Assembly: GCA_035765045.1 (NCBI GenBank)
Contig: DASTYI010000112.1
Location: forward strand, 13,601-77,600
Reading direction: 5' to 3'
Source: Iamia sp035765045
Lineage (GTDB): Bacteria; Actinomycetota; Acidimicrobiia; Acidimicrobiales; Iamiaceae
DNA: 64,000 bases
The notes beneath the pieces are model-generated. The model was not told the DNA's origin and searched no databases. It was given only the letters and a program-made list of their open reading frames with translations. The position numbers were made by a program, and so were the translations under genes. Numbering within the stretch: position 1 is the stretch's first letter; the number at the start of each line of letters is the position of its first letter. Below are positions 8,818 to 17,946 of this stretch, piece by piece.

Positions 8818-10488
8818 CTACTCGACGCCCAGGTAGTAGGGGTACAGCGGCTGGCCGCCGTGGATGACCTCGGCCTCGACGGCGGGCCGCTCGTCGGACA
8901 GCCACGACGTGATCCGCCGGGTGACGGCGGCCGAGGCGCCCTCGCCCTCGATCAACGTGACGATCTCGTGGTCGTCGTCGACGAGCACGTCGAGCAGGCC
9001 GCACACCACGTCGCCGAGGTCGGCCCCGACGACCTTGATGCCGTCGCGGGCGATGCCGATCCAGTCGCCGGTGGCGATCGGCCCGGCGTCCGACGACGAG
9101 TCGCGCACCGCCTGGGTGACCTCGCCGGCCACCACGGCGCCCACCGCCGCGCCCATCGAGGCCGCGTTGGCGGCCGAGTCGGCCTCGGGGTCGTAGGCGA
9201 CCAGGGCGGCGACGCCCTCGGCCACCCCCCGGGTGGGGACGACGACGACCGGCTTGGACGCCAGGGCGTCGACCTGCTCGGCCACCGGGACGATGTTCTT
9301 GTTGTTGGGGAGGAGGACGACCTCGTCCGCCGCGGTGGACTCGACGGCGGCGACGAGGTCCTGGGTCGACGGGTTCATCGTCTGGCCCCCGGCCACGACG
9401 ACCTGGACCCCCATCGACTGGAACAGCCGGCGCACCCCGTCGCCCACGGCCACGGCGACGACGGCGGTGGGCACGTGCTCCAGCTCGGGCGGCGGCTCCG
9501 ACGCCGCCGCCTCGGTGCCCTCCCGCACCCAGCGCTCCTCCTCGACCTGCTCCATCAGGTCGGTGACCCGGATGTTGCGGGGCCGGCCGATGTCGACGGC
9601 GGCCTCGATCGAGGCGCCGATGTCGTCGGTGTGGATGTGGCAGTTCCAGAGGCCGTCGCCGCCGACGACGACGATCGAGTCGCCGATCGTGCCCCACACC
9701 TTCTTGAAGGCCGGGATGCACTCGTCGGGCGTCTCGAGGAAGTACATGACCTCGTAGCGGAGGTCGCCGACCTCGTGGCCGTCGTGGTCGCCGGCGTCGG
9801 CGTGGTCGCGCAGGGCGTCGAGGTCGGCCCCGGCCACGGCGTCCTCGTCGGGGGGCGTGGGCAGCGGCCGGCCGTCGGCGACGTGGAGGAGGGCGTCGAG
9901 CAGGAGGAGGAGGCCGGTGCCGCCCGAGTCGACCACCCCGGCCTGCTTGAGCACCGGGAGCATGTCGGGCGTGCGGGCCAGGGCGTCGCGGCCCTGGGTG
10001 AGCGCGGCCTCGCCCACCTCGACCAGGGTGCAGTCGGGTGCCCCCGCGACGCAGGCCTCGGCCGCCTCGGCCGCCTCGCGGATGACGGTGAGGATCGTCC
10101 CCTCGACCGGCCGGGGCACGGCTCCGTAGGCCCCGTCGGAGGCGGCGCGCAGCGCCCGGGCCAGCACCGGGCCGTCGAGCCCGTCGGCCTCGGCCACGCT
10201 GACGGCCACGCCCCGGAGGATCCCCGACAGCAGCACGCCGCTGTTGCCCCGGGCGCCCATCAGCGAGCCGTGGCTGATCGCCTTGCAGGTCGAGGCCAGG
10301 TCGGCGTCGGCCCCCTCCAGCTCGCCGACGACCGACTCGAGGGTGAGCGCCATGTTGGTGCCGGTGTCGCCGTCGGGCACCGGGTAGACGTTGAGCCGGT
10401 TGACGAGGGCCTGGTGCGAGCGCAGGGCGTCCCGGAAGGCCGCCACCACGCGCCGGATCTCGTCGGCGCCGAGGCGGGTCGTCGTCAT
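8818..10488 (-). CDS. DAK2-domain FakA/YloV-like fatty-acid kinase subunit
   Basis: 556 aa. An N-terminal DhaL (DAK2) nucleotide-binding domain (about residues 8-200) has the magnesium-binding signature NVYPVPDGDTGTNMAL. It is followed by a middle domain and a C-terminal DegV/EDD-like part with VVLLPNNKNIVP. This is the architecture of FakA, which with a lipid-binding FakB phosphorylates exogenous fatty acids. The linkage rpmB-yloV-recG is conserved in many Gram-positive genomes and is seen here with rpmB divergent. ATG at 10488 is preferred because the DhaL domain begins there and TAGTCT on the minus strand (10502-10497) ends 8 nt upstream. No FakB gene is in the window. Confidence 0.85.
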   Translation of the reverse strand: MTTTRLGADEIRRVVAAFRDALRSHQALVNRLNVYPVPDGDTGTNMALTLESVVGELEGADADLASTCKAISHGSLMGARGNSGVLLSGILRGVAVSVAEADGLDGPVLARALRAASDGAYGAVPRPVEGTILTVIREAAEAAEACVAGAPDCTLVEVGEAALTQGRDALARTPDMLPVLKQAGVVDSGGTGLLLLLDALLHVADGRPLPTPPDEDAVAGADLDALRDHADAGDHDGHEVGDLRYEVMYFLETPDECIPAFKKVWGTIGDSIVVVGGDGLWNCHIHTDDIGASIEAAVDIGRPRNIRVTDLMEQVEEERWVREGTEAAASEPPPELEHVPTAVVAVAVGDGVRRLFQSMGVQVVVAGGQTMNPSTQDLVAAVESTAADEVVLLPNNKNIVPVAEQVDALASKPVVVVPTRGVAEGVAALVAYDPEADSAANAASMGAAVGAVVAGEVTQAVRDSSSDAGPIATGDWIGIARDGIKVVGADLGDVVCGLLDVLVDDDHEIVTLIEGEGASAAVTRRITSWLSDERPAVEAEVIHGGQPLYPYYLGVE

Positions 10489-10616
10489 GGCGAGGGAGAC
10501 TATGCGTCGTCCGGGTCCGCCCCCCAGCCCTCGGGTTTGTGGTCCCCCTCCGCGCCCCGTAGCGTTGCCAGGTCCCCGGACGGTCCGAGACGACGAAGTG
10601 ATGAGGTTCCTGGACG

Positions 10617-10832
10617 ATGGCATCGACGTGTGAGGTCTGCGGCAAGAAGCCGTCGTTCGGCAAGAGCGTCAGCCACTCGCACCGGCGCACCAACCGGCGC
10701 TGGAACCCGAACATCCAGCGGGTGCGGGCCGTGATCGGTGGCACCACCAAGCGGATCGACGTGTGCACCAGCTGCATCCGGGCCGGCAAGATCACCAAGG
10801 CCGCCCGCATCAAGCGGCCGGTCGAGGCCTGA
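10617..10832 (+). CDS. rpmB: 50S ribosomal protein L28
   Basis: 71 aa. Large-subunit ribosomal protein. The core reads CEVCGKKPSFGKSVSHSHR, then RRWNPNIQRVRA and CTSCIRAGKI. Two CxxC pairs (CEVC near residue 5 and CTSC near 50) mark the zinc-binding paralogue form of L28. Length is slightly more than the 61-64 aa of many L28 proteins. The gene is divergent from the FakA-like gene. A TAGCGT at 10560-10565 could be its -10 box, leaving a leader of about 45 nt, unlike the leaderless neighbours. Confidence 0.93.
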   Translation: MASTCEVCGKKPSFGKSVSHSHRRTNRRWNPNIQRVRAVIGGTTKRIDVCTSCIRAGKITKAARIKRPVEA

Positions 10833-10928
10833 ACCGGGCCTGACGAGCGCATCGCTCCACATGGAAGGTCGACCTAACGGCCCGGTACCCTGGGCACGGT
10901 CGACGAGGCGACACGAGGTGAGCCCGAC

Positions 10929-11282
10929 GTGCAAGGCGTGATCAAGTCCTACGACCCCGGGACGGGCGATGGGGTCGTGGTGCGCGACACCGACCTGGTC
11001 GACGTCGACCTGGCGCGTGGGGCCCTCGAGGGCTCGGTCTTCCGGATGCTCCGGCAGGGCCAGCGGGTCGTGTTCGACCTCGACGGCGAGGGGAGGGCCA
11101 CGGCCCTCCGGCTCGGGTCGGAGGTCGACATGGGCACGCCCGGGTTCCCGCGCCACGGGGCCCCGGTCGAGCCCCTGCCCCCCGGCTCGCTGCCCGACGA
11201 CAACCGACCGAGCGCCCTCGTCGACGAGGACGCCAGCACCCACAGCACTCCCACCAAGGTGGCGGACGACCCTTCGTCCTGA
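10929..11282 (+). CDS. cold-shock-domain-like small protein
   Basis: 117 aa. Residues 1-62 (QGVIKSYDPGTGDGVVVRDT, then GQRVVFDLDGEGRATAL) follow the five-strand pattern of a cold-shock/S1-like OB fold, but the aromatic RNP1/RNP2 residues of real CspA (GFGFI, VFVH) are missing. Nucleic-acid binding is therefore only a possibility. The C-terminal 50 residues are proline- and acid-rich and look disordered. GTG start with GAGG about 13 nt upstream and TACCCT at 10885-10890 as a possible -10. It sits between rpmB and pckG with a 29-bp gap to pckG. Confidence 0.65.
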   Translation: MQGVIKSYDPGTGDGVVVRDTDLVDVDLARGALEGSVFRMLRQGQRVVFDLDGEGRATALRLGSEVDMGTPGFPRHGAPVEPLPPGSLPDDNRPSALVDEDASTHSTPTKVADDPSS

Positions 11283-11311
11283 GCCGCCTCGAACCCTGGA
11301 GAACCAACAGA

Positions 11312-13120
11312 ATGACCGCCACCACCGGCAACCAGAAGCTCAAGGACTGGGTCGAGGAGTGGAGGGGGGTCTTCGGGGCCGCCGACGTCCACTGGTGCGA
11401 CGGCTCGGCCGAGGAGTACGACCGGCTCTGCGCCGAGCTCGTGGCCGGTGGCACGTTCAAGACGCTCAACGAGGCCAAGCGGCCCAACAGCTACCTGGCG
11501 CTGTCCGACCCCGGTGACGTGGCCCGGGTCGAGGACCGCACGTTCATCTGCTCCGAGCAGGAGATCGACGCCGGCCCCACCAACAACTGGCGGGCGCCCG
11601 ACGAGATGAAGGCCGAGCTGCTGGAGCACTACCGGGGCTCGATGAAGGGCCGGACGCTGTACGTCGTCCCCTTCTCGATGGGCCCGCTGGGCTCGCCGAT
11701 CGCCCACATCGGCGTCCAGCTGACCGACTCGCCCTACGTGGCGGTCAGCATGCGGATCATGACCCGCATGGGCCAGGGCGCCCTCGACGTCCTCGGCGAC
11801 GGCGAGTGGGTCCGCTGCCTCCACTCGGTCGGCTACCCGCTGGAGCTGGCCGACGGCACCACCCGGCCCGACGTCCCGTGGCCGTGCGACGCCGACAACA
11901 AGTACATCTCGCACTTCCCGGCCACCAACGAGATCTGGAGCTACGGCTCGGGCTACGGCGGCAACGCCCTGCTCGGCAAGAAGTGCTTCGCCCTCCGCAT
12001 CGCCTCGACGATGGCCCGCGACGAGGGCTGGATGGCCGAGCACATGCTGATCGTCGGGGTCACCAACCCCGAGGGCGTGAAGCGCTACATCGCGGCGGCG
12101 TTCCCGTCGGCCTGCGGCAAGACCAACATGGCCATGCTCATCCCCACCCTGCCGGGCTGGACGTGCGAGACCGTGGGCGACGACATCGCCTGGATGAAGC
12201 ACGGCGAGGACGGCCGGCTCTACGCCATCAACCCGGAGGCCGGCTTCTTCGGCGTCGCCCCCGGCACCGGCGAGAAGACGAACCACAACGCGGTCGAGAC
12301 CCTCCACGCCAACTGCATCTTCACCAACGTGGCCGAGACCGACGACGGCGACGTCTGGTGGGAGGGCCTCACCGAGGAGCCCCCGGCCCACGCCATCGAC
12401 TGGAAGGGCAACGACTGGACGCCCGAGTCGTCCACCCCCGCCGCCCACCCCAACGCCCGCTTCACCGCCCCGGCGTCGCAGTGCCCGTCGATCGCCCCCG
12501 AGTGGGAGGATCCGAAGGGCGTGCCGATCTCGGCCATCCTCTTCGGCGGCCGCCGGGCCACCAACGTCCCGCTGGTGACCGAGGCCTTCGACTGGCAGCA
12601 GGGCACCTTCCTCGGCTCGATCATGAGCTCGGAGAAGACGGCGGCGGCCGCCGGCACGATCGGCGAGGTCCGCTTCGACCCCTTCGCCATGCTCCCCTTC
12701 ATGGGCTACAACGCCGGCGACTACATGAAGCACTGGCTCGACATCGGCGAGGCCACCGACGACGACAAGCTGCCCAAGCTCTACTGGGTCAACTGGTTCC
12801 GCAAGGGCGAGGACGGCTCGTTCCTGTGGCCCGGCTTCGGTGAGAACAGCCGGGTGCTCAAGTGGGTCTTCGAGCGACTGGAGGGCACCGCCGACGCCGT
12901 CGACACCGCCATCGGCCGGGTCCCGACGCCCGAGTCGCTCGACACCAGCGGCCTCGACGACGTCTCGGGGGAGACGCTGGCCGAGCTGCTCAAGGTCGAC
13001 AACGACGCCTGGCGGGGCGAGATCCCGCTGATCGAGGAGCACTTCGCCTTCATCGGCGAGCGTCTCCCGACCGAGATGGCCGACGAGCTCCGCGAGCTCG
13101 AGAAGCGCCTGGCCGACTGA
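11312..13120 (+). CDS. pckG: phosphoenolpyruvate carboxykinase (GTP)
   Basis: 602 aa. Interconverts oxaloacetate + GTP and phosphoenolpyruvate + GDP + CO2 at the entry to gluconeogenesis. The GTP-class P-loop FPSACGKTN is at residues 264-272 with the hyper-reactive Cys268. R-loop and metal-site regions (NNWRAPDEM, GYGGNALLGKK, VGDDIAWMK) are in order, as is the nucleotide-binding NWFRKGEDG near residue 493. Length is typical of actinobacterial enzymes. The gene ends before a strong hairpin (13142-13169). Pyruvate kinase is also in the window, but there is no operon link. Confidence 0.96.
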   Translation: MTATTGNQKLKDWVEEWRGVFGAADVHWCDGSAEEYDRLCAELVAGGTFKTLNEAKRPNSYLALSDPGDVARVEDRTFICSEQEIDAGPTNNWRAPDEMKAELLEHYRGSMKGRTLYVVPFSMGPLGSPIAHIGVQLTDSPYVAVSMRIMTRMGQGALDVLGDGEWVRCLHSVGYPLELADGTTRPDVPWPCDADNKYISHFPATNEIWSYGSGYGGNALLGKKCFALRIASTMARDEGWMAEHMLIVGVTNPEGVKRYIAAAFPSACGKTNMAMLIPTLPGWTCETVGDDIAWMKHGEDGRLYAINPEAGFFGVAPGTGEKTNHNAVETLHANCIFTNVAETDDGDVWWEGLTEEPPAHAIDWKGNDWTPESSTPAAHPNARFTAPASQCPSIAPEWEDPKGVPISAILFGGRRATNVPLVTEAFDWQQGTFLGSIMSSEKTAAAAGTIGEVRFDPFAMLPFMGYNAGDYMKHWLDIGEATDDDKLPKLYWVNWFRKGEDGSFLWPGFGENSRVLKWVFERLEGTADAVDTAIGRVPTPESLDTSGLDDVSGETLAELLKVDNDAWRGEIPLIEEHFAFIGERLPTEMADELRELEKRLAD

Positions 13121-13141
13121 GCCGGTCGACCGCCGTTCGCG

Positions 13142-13169
13142 CGGAGCCCGCCCCCCGGGGCGGGCTCCG
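13142..13169. terminator. bidirectional hairpin between convergent genes
   Basis: Perfect 13-bp arms (CGGAGCCCGCCCC and its complement) with a 2-nt loop lie between the pckG stop (13120) and the stop of the minus-strand gene at 13181. The structure is symmetric, so it can serve both strands. No U-tract follows. Confidence 0.75.
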
Positions 13170-13180
13170 TCGCGTCCGGG

Positions 13181-13453
13181 CTAGGGCGACGGGGGGAGGC
13201 CGTCGCCGAGCAGGCCCCGCTCCTGGAGGGCGACGACCAGCTGGCACATCTCGGTCATGTACTCGGGGCGGGTGATCTCGCCCGCCTCGTGGCGCATCCG
13301 CACGTCGTGGAGGACGGCCTGGGCCAGGTGCTCGGCCAGGCGGGAGAACACCCGGTCGCCCACGTCCATCCCGGCGGCGAGGAGCGGGAGCAGGCTCAAC
13401 ACCTCGTCGATCTCGGCGTCGAGGGCGGCGGGGAGGGTCCAGATGTCGGCCAC
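13181..13453 (-). CDS. small conserved-looking hypothetical protein
   Basis: 90 aa if started at the GTG at 13453; the frame is open 40 codons further upstream but that stretch is Arg/Pro-rich and non-protein-like. The predicted protein is mostly alpha-helical (AALDAEIDEVLSLLPLL, FSRLAEHLAQAVLHDVRMRH, EYMTEMCQLVVALQERGLL) with no cysteines, signal peptide or membrane helix. I recognise no family. It is divergent from the Lrp-like gene and convergent with pckG. Confidence 0.6.
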   Translation of the reverse strand: MADIWTLPAALDAEIDEVLSLLPLLAAGMDVGDRVFSRLAEHLAQAVLHDVRMRHEAGEITRPEYMTEMCQLVVALQERGLLGDGLPPSP

Positions 13454-13589
13454 GGAGGGAGGTTCGCCGTCACCGGCGGTGGTCCTGTCGGGCGCCGCCA
13501 ACCGCCGGCGGGGGCGCCATCGGGTCCCGCCCCGACCGTCGCCAGCCCCTGCCTGTACGATCGCGCCGCCCATCCACCGAGGAGGACCC

Positions 13590-13826
13590 GTGGCCGTCAG
13601 CGCCTACATCCTGATCCAGACCGAGGTCGGCAAGGCGGCCCAGGTGGCCGAGGAGGTCGCGCAGATCTCGGGGATCACCTCGGCCGAGGGGGTCACCGGC
13701 AGCTACGACGTGATCGCCCGAGCGGAGTCCGACACCGTCGACGACCTCGGGAAGATGGTCGTGTCGCGGGTCCAGCTGGTCGAGGGGATCACCCGCACCG
13801 TCACCTGCCCGGTGGTGCACCTCTGA
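13590..13826 (+). CDS. stand-alone Lrp/AsnC effector (RAM) domain protein
   Basis: 78 aa. Covers only the alpha/beta effector-binding domain of Lrp/AsnC regulators (VSAYILIQTEVGKAAQVAEEVAQ, then SYDVIARAESDTVDDLGKMV and TCPVVHL); the helix-turn-helix is absent. Such single-domain proteins form oligomers and bind amino acids or related effectors and may modulate full-length regulators. GTG start with GAGGAGG at 13579-13585, four bases upstream, a strong ribosome site. TACGAT at 13556-13561 could be the -10 box. Confidence 0.85.
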   Translation: MAVSAYILIQTEVGKAAQVAEEVAQISGITSAEGVTGSYDVIARAESDTVDDLGKMVVSRVQLVEGITRTVTCPVVHL

Positions 13827-13935
13827 CCAGGGCCTGAGCGACCGCCCCGGATCGGGCCCGGGGGCGACTGGAACAGATGTTGCGATCCCGTTACGGTTCG
13901 TCATCGAATCGTCATCGACCCCCGGGATCCCCTCC

Positions 13936-14406
13936 GTGCTCACACGTGCTCGCGCCGTCGCCGCCACCGCTGTCCTCCCCCTCGTCCTCGTCGCCGGCCT
14001 GCTCGCCGGCTGCACCCCCGGCCAGAGCGCCGTCGACCACGCCCGCCAGCAGATCGGCCGGCCCTACACCTACGGCGGCTCGACACCGAGCAGCGGCTTC
14101 GACTGCTCGGGGCTGACCACCTGGGCCTGGAAGCAGGCCGGGGTCACGTCGATGCCCCGCACCTCGCGCGACCAGCACGCCTGGGCCGACGAGATCGAGC
14201 GGTCCGAGCTGCGTCCGGGCGACCTCGTCTTCTACAGCTCGGGCGGGCCCGACGGCACCGTCAGCCACGTCGCCCTCTACGCCGGCGACGGCCGGATCAT
14301 CCACGCCTCCAGCAGCAACGACGAGGTCCAGGAGGCCTCGGTCGACTACTGGAAGGGCCACCTCGTCGGCTACGGCCGCATCCCCGAGAGCGCCCTGCCC
14401 GACTGA
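13936..14406 (+). CDS. NlpC/P60 cell-wall endopeptidase, lipoprotein
   Basis: 156 aa. An N-terminal signal peptide ends in the lipobox LLAGC (lipidated Cys26), followed directly by an NlpC/P60 domain. The catalytic triad is visible: Cys57 in FDCSGL, His111 in SHVALYAG and His123 in IIHAS. Expected to cut gamma-D-glutamyl-diaminopimelate bonds in peptidoglycan stems outside the membrane. Length is short, a bare catalytic domain without SH3 repeats. GTG start. The 109-bp upstream region holds a TCGTCATCGA direct repeat (13898 and 13909) and a possible TTGCGA -35. A hairpin follows at 14476-14519. Confidence 0.9.
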   Translation: MLTRARAVAATAVLPLVLVAGLLAGCTPGQSAVDHARQQIGRPYTYGGSTPSSGFDCSGLTTWAWKQAGVTSMPRTSRDQHAWADEIERSELRPGDLVFYSSGGPDGTVSHVALYAGDGRIIHASSSNDEVQEASVDYWKGHLVGYGRIPESALPD

Positions 14407-14475
14407 TCGCCGACGCTGGGGGCCCGGGCAACGGAGCCCCGCCCCCGGCGTCGGGCCCCTCGCGGGAACCCCGTA

Positions 14476-14519
14476 CTGGCGATCGGATCCGACGGCTTCC
14501 CGTCGGATCTGATCGCCAG
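14476..14519. terminator. strong hairpin between convergent genes
   Basis: 20-bp arms (14476-14495 and 14500-14519) pair with one mismatch around CTTC. The hairpin lies between the NlpC/P60 gene (plus) and the beta-lactamase-family gene (minus), where a bidirectional terminator is expected. Confidence 0.75.
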
Positions 14520-14540
14520 CTGCGGAGAGGGCGGGGGGGT

Positions 14541-15874
14541 TCAGTCGTCGATGCGGGGGGCGCGGCGGCCGCCGAGCTGGATCCAGCCCTCGCCGCAGCG
14601 GAGGGTCTGGACGCCGCCGGGGGCGTCGAGGCTGACGGCGTCGGTGGGGCCGGTGAAGCCGAAGGTGATCGGCGGGTCGGGGGGCGGCTGCCAGCCGACG
14701 TCGGTGCGGGCCTCGGTGGTGACCCGGATCGTGGCCGGGGCCTCGCCGGGGGTCACGGTGAGGACGCCGAAGGCGTGGAGGTAGCGACCGGCGACCCGGT
14801 CGGCCGCAACCGGGGCCTCGGGATCGGGCTCGGGGTCGCGGACGACGATGCCGCAGGTGCGCTCCAGGGCCCAGCGGCGCACGACCCGGTTGACCACCCC
14901 GTCGGTGGCGTGGTTGACGACGGCGACGACGACGCCCCGCTCGGGCACGACGCAGAAGGTCGTGCAGTAGCCGACGGTCAGCCCGCCGTGGCCGATGACG
15001 GTGACGCCGTCGTGGACGCTCACCTCCCAGTCGAGCCCGGCCGAGGCCACCGCATCCATCTCGACCACCGGGGTGTGGAGCCGGGTGAGGGTGGCCGGGT
15101 CGAGCACGGCGGTGCCGTCGTCGGCCCGGCCGTCGAGCTGGAACCGGCCCCAGCGCAGCAGGTGGGGCACGGTGGCGACCAGCCCGCCGGCGGCCCGGTC
15201 GAGGGCGCTCAGCTCCCAGCCCGCCTGCCACCCGGCCCGGCGGAGGACGACCGAGGCATCGCCCACGACCCAGTGGGGCACGGCCACCGGCCGGGTGATC
15301 GCCTCGTCGGCGGTGAAGCAGGCGCCGGTCAGCCCGAGGGGGACGAGCAGCCGACGCCGGACGACCTCCTCGTACGGCTCCCCGGCCACGGCGGCGACCA
15401 GGGCGCCGGCCAGGCTGAAGGCGGCGTTGCTGTAGGAGAACCCCTCCCCCGGGGCGAACAGGGGCCGGGCGGCGGCGAGGACGGCGAGGTCGGGGCTGTC
15501 GGGGTGGGTGAGGATGTGGTCGCCGTCGAAGCCCGAGCGGTGGCTGAGGAGCTGCTCGACGGTGATGGCCTCCAGGTCGACCCCGGGGGCGAGGGCGACG
15601 GCCAGCTCGGGCAGGTGGCGGCGACGGGATCGTCCCAGCCGACCGCCCCCTCCTCGACCAGCAGGGCCACGGCGGCCGAGGTGAACGTCTTGGTCACCGA
15701 GCCGACCTGGAACAGGTGGTCGGCGGTCAGGGCCACCCCGGTCTCGACGCTGGCCACCCCGTGGGCGGCGACGTGGGCCTCCCCGTCGACCCACACCCCG
15801 GCCACCGCCCCCGGCAGCCCCCGCTCCTCCACCGCGGCGGCGAGGGTCCCGGCGAGGTCGGTGGTGAGGCTCAT
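14541..15874 (-). pseudogene. beta-lactamase-family serine hydrolase, frameshifted
   Basis: Class C/penicillin-binding fold (esterase or D-aminopeptidase type). The first part runs from ATG at 15874 (MSLTTDLAG) through the SxxK motif in VGSVTKTFTSAAVALL to GAVGWDDPVA. The rest (HLPELAVALAPGVDLEAITV, LLSHRSGFDG, YSNAAFSLAG with the Tyr-x-Asn motif, later IGHGGLTVGY) is in a different frame. The switch is at about 15615-15625, where inserting one G/C pair would join DPVA to RHLPELA in one frame. Either the gene is broken by a 1-nt deletion or the base is a sequencing error in a GC run. All expected motifs survive, so the lesion is recent or artefactual. The ATG overlaps the upstream stop (ATGA, 15871-15874). 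Confidence 0.8.
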
Positions 15875-16245
15875 CGGTGGAGGATCATGGCGCGGATGCC
15901 GAGGCCCATCAGGAACAGGCCACCGAGGCCGTAGAGCAGGTACACCTTGTCCCGGATCTGGTTCCGGTACGAGTAGATGATCGCCACCGCGAACAGGCCC
16001 GAGAAGCCGTAGAGCGTGTGGAACTGGGTGGGCTCGACGTCCTCGACGTTCTGGTAGGCGACGCCCAGGCCGACCTGGACGAAGATCGCCACCTCGACGA
16101 TGGCCGTGAAGACCCACAGGGGCCGGCCCCGCAGGGCCTCGACCTTGTGGGCGGCGAGGGCCCACACGCCGGCCACGCCATTGCCCACCACCACGACCCA
16201 GGCCCCGACGTCGTGGGCCGAGGCGAGGGCGGAGGCGAGGACCAC
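15871..16245 (-). CDS. four-helix membrane protein
   Basis: 124 aa with four predicted transmembrane helices (about residues 13-32, 43-64, 78-92 and 101-119) and a charged loop (YSYRNQIRDK). No enzymatic motif is recognised. GTG start at 16245, 7 bp after the stop of the monooxygenase-domain gene. The TGA overlaps the ATG of the serine-hydrolase gene. It lies in a minus-strand run with the two-component system upstream. Function unknown. Confidence 0.75.
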   Translation of the reverse strand: MVLASALASAHDVGAWVVVVGNGVAGVWALAAHKVEALRGRPLWVFTAIVEVAIFVQVGLGVAYQNVEDVEPTQFHTLYGFSGLFAVAIIYSYRNQIRDKVYLLYGLGGLFLMGLGIRAMILHR

Positions 16246-16252
16246 CGCCGGG

Positions 16253-16585
16253 CTAGGCGGCGGGCGTCGAGCCGCCGGCCGGCTTGTAGGCCCAGACCTC
16301 GCTGGCCACCGACACGGGGGGCTTGGCCTCGCCGCCGGCGCGCTCCGAGGCGTCGCGGTGGCCGTGGCCGAAGGCGGGGCTGTTCATCCAGGCCTCGAAC
16401 GACTCCTGGTCCCTCCACCGGGTGACGACGAGCCACTGGTCGCGGCCGTCGGTGGGCTGGAGCAGCTCGAAGCCCTCGAAGCCCTCCTGGCCGTCGACGG
16501 CGCCGGCCCGGGCCGCGAACCGCTTCGCCAGCTCGTCGCCGCTGTCGGCGGGCACGGTGATGGCGTTGATGATGACGATGCTCAT
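16253..16585 (-). CDS. antibiotic-biosynthesis-monooxygenase (ABM) domain protein
   Basis: 110 aa. One ferredoxin-like ABM domain: MSIVIINAITVPADSGDEL, then FEGFELLQPTDGRDQWLVVTRW and SFEAWMNSPAFGHGH. This pattern is close to actinobacterial MhuD/HmoB-like proteins annotated as heme-degrading monooxygenases. The residues usually binding heme (an Asn and a His on one face) may be present but cannot be assigned safely. ATG at 16585 overlaps the histidine-kinase stop (ATGA), so it is translated from the two-component operon. Confidence 0.82.
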   Translation of the reverse strand: MSIVIINAITVPADSGDELAKRFAARAGAVDGQEGFEGFELLQPTDGRDQWLVVTRWRDQESFEAWMNSPAFGHGHRDASERAGGEAKPPVSVASEVWAYKPAGGSTPAA

Positions 16586-17946
16586 GGCGGAGGCGGCTCC
16601 TGCTCGGGGGGACGCTGGGACCGTAGACGGCTCCTGGCCGTGGCGACGAGGAGGGAGCGGGTCGGCGTCGGGTCCGGGTCGGTGGGGGGCGGCGGCTCGG
16701 CCTCGGCGGCCGGGATCCAGAGGGTGAACGTCGAGCCGCCCCGGGCGTTGCCGGCCAGGCGGACGGCCCCGCCGTGGAGGGCGGCGACCTGGCGGACGAT
16801 GGCCAGGCCCAGCCCGCTGCGGCCCTCGGCCCGGGCCCGCTGCGGGTCGCCCCGCCAGAACCGCTCGAAGACCCGGTCGCGGTCCTCGGGGGCGATGCCG
16901 GGGCCGGCGTCGTCGACGGCGATCCAGGCCCACGGCCCGTCGCGCCCGGCGGCGAGGCGGATGGCGGTGCCCTCGGGGGCGAGGCGGACGGCGTTGGCGA
17001 CCAGGTTGGCCACCGCCTGGCGGAGGGCGACGCGGTCGCCGACCACGCCGACCGGGGGGCGGCCCGGCGCCGGCTCGGCGGCCAGGTCGAGGTGGCGGGC
17101 CTGGGCGCTGACGGCGAAGTCGGCCACGGCGTCGGCGACCACCTCGTCGAGGTCGACCGGCCCCACCTCGCGCACCGGCGCCCCCTCGCGGACGTAGGTG
17201 AGGAGGTCGTCGACGAGGACGCTCATCCGGGCCGTCGAGCGGTTGACGACCTCGGCGGTGGCCCGCAGGTCCTCGACGGTGGCGTCGGGGTCGTCGAGCG
17301 TGACCTCGAGGTTGGTGCGGATCACGGCCAGCGGGTTGCGCAGCTCGTGCGACGCCTCCTGGATGAACCGGCGCTGCTGCTCGAAGGCCTCGTCGAGCCG
17401 GCCGAGCATGTCGTCGAAGGTGTCGGCCAGGTCCTTGAGCTCGTCGGGCGGGCCCCGCAGGTCGATGCGCCGGGCCAGGTCGGTGGCCTGGATGTCGCGG
17501 GCCACGGCGGTGATGCGGTCGATGGGGGCGAGCACCCGGCCGGCGATCAGCCAGCCGACGCCGAGGCTGGCGACGAAGAGCAGCCCGAGGGCCCACACGC
17601 TGTAGCCCTTGAGCAGCTGGAGCGAGCGCCGGTTGACCTCCTCCTCGAACGACACCAGGTCGGAGGTCTCGACCTGCTCGATGACCTGGCTGCCGTCGGG
17701 CCGGATCTGGACGAAGATCCCCGACCCGGTCCGGGCGACCGAGTCGTCGTCGAGCTTGGCCGCGATGGCGAGGTAGATCCCGCCGAGCAGGGCGGCGGCC
17801 AGCCCGAAGAGCACCAGCGAGTACAGGACGGTGAGGCGGAACCGGATCGACCCCATCCAGTCGGGCAGGCGGAGGGCGACCTGCTCGATGCGCGGAGTCG
17901 TCATCCGGCTCGACGTGCCCGACCCCGGTTGCCGGGTGGTGGTCAC
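16582..17946 (-). CDS. membrane sensor histidine kinase
   Basis: 454 aa from a GTG that overlaps the response-regulator stop (GTGA, 17943-17946); an ATG 42 nt further in (17904) is the alternative. Order from that ATG: TM1 (residues about 23-47), extracytoplasmic domain (50-100), TM2 (101-121), HAMP (122-175), HisKA with SHELRNPL (His186), N box NLVANAVRLAP, G1 DDAGPGIAPEDRD, F box FERFWRGD and G2 GLGLAIV. All catalytic boxes look intact. Phosphorylates the adjacent OmpR-type regulator; the stimulus is unknown. The tail after residue 400 is proline-rich. Confidence 0.92.
   Translation of the reverse strand: MTTTRQPGSGTSSRMTTPRIEQVALRLPDWMGSIRFRLTVLYSLVLFGLAAALLGGIYLAIAAKLDDDSVARTGSGIFVQIRPDGSQVIEQVETSDLVSFEEEVNRRSLQLLKGYSVWALGLLFVASLGVGWLIAGRVLAPIDRITAVARDIQATDLARRIDLRGPPDELKDLADTFDDMLGRLDEAFEQQRRFIQEASHELRNPLAVIRTNLEVTLDDPDATVEDLRATAEVVNRSTARMSVLVDDLLTYVREGAPVREVGPVDLDEVVADAVADFAVSAQARHLDLAAEPAPGRPPVGVVGDRVALRQAVANLVANAVRLAPEGTAIRLAAGRDGPWAWIAVDDAGPGIAPEDRDRVFERFWRGDPQRARAEGRSGLGLAIVRQVAALHGGAVRLAGNARGGSTFTLWIPAAEAEPPPPTDPDPTPTRSLLVATARSRLRSQRPPEQEPPPP

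Noticed and set aside
5848..10734. 1628-codon plus-strand frame
   Set aside because: Antisense to recG, the DUF2332 gene and the FakA-like gene, all of which have clear motifs.
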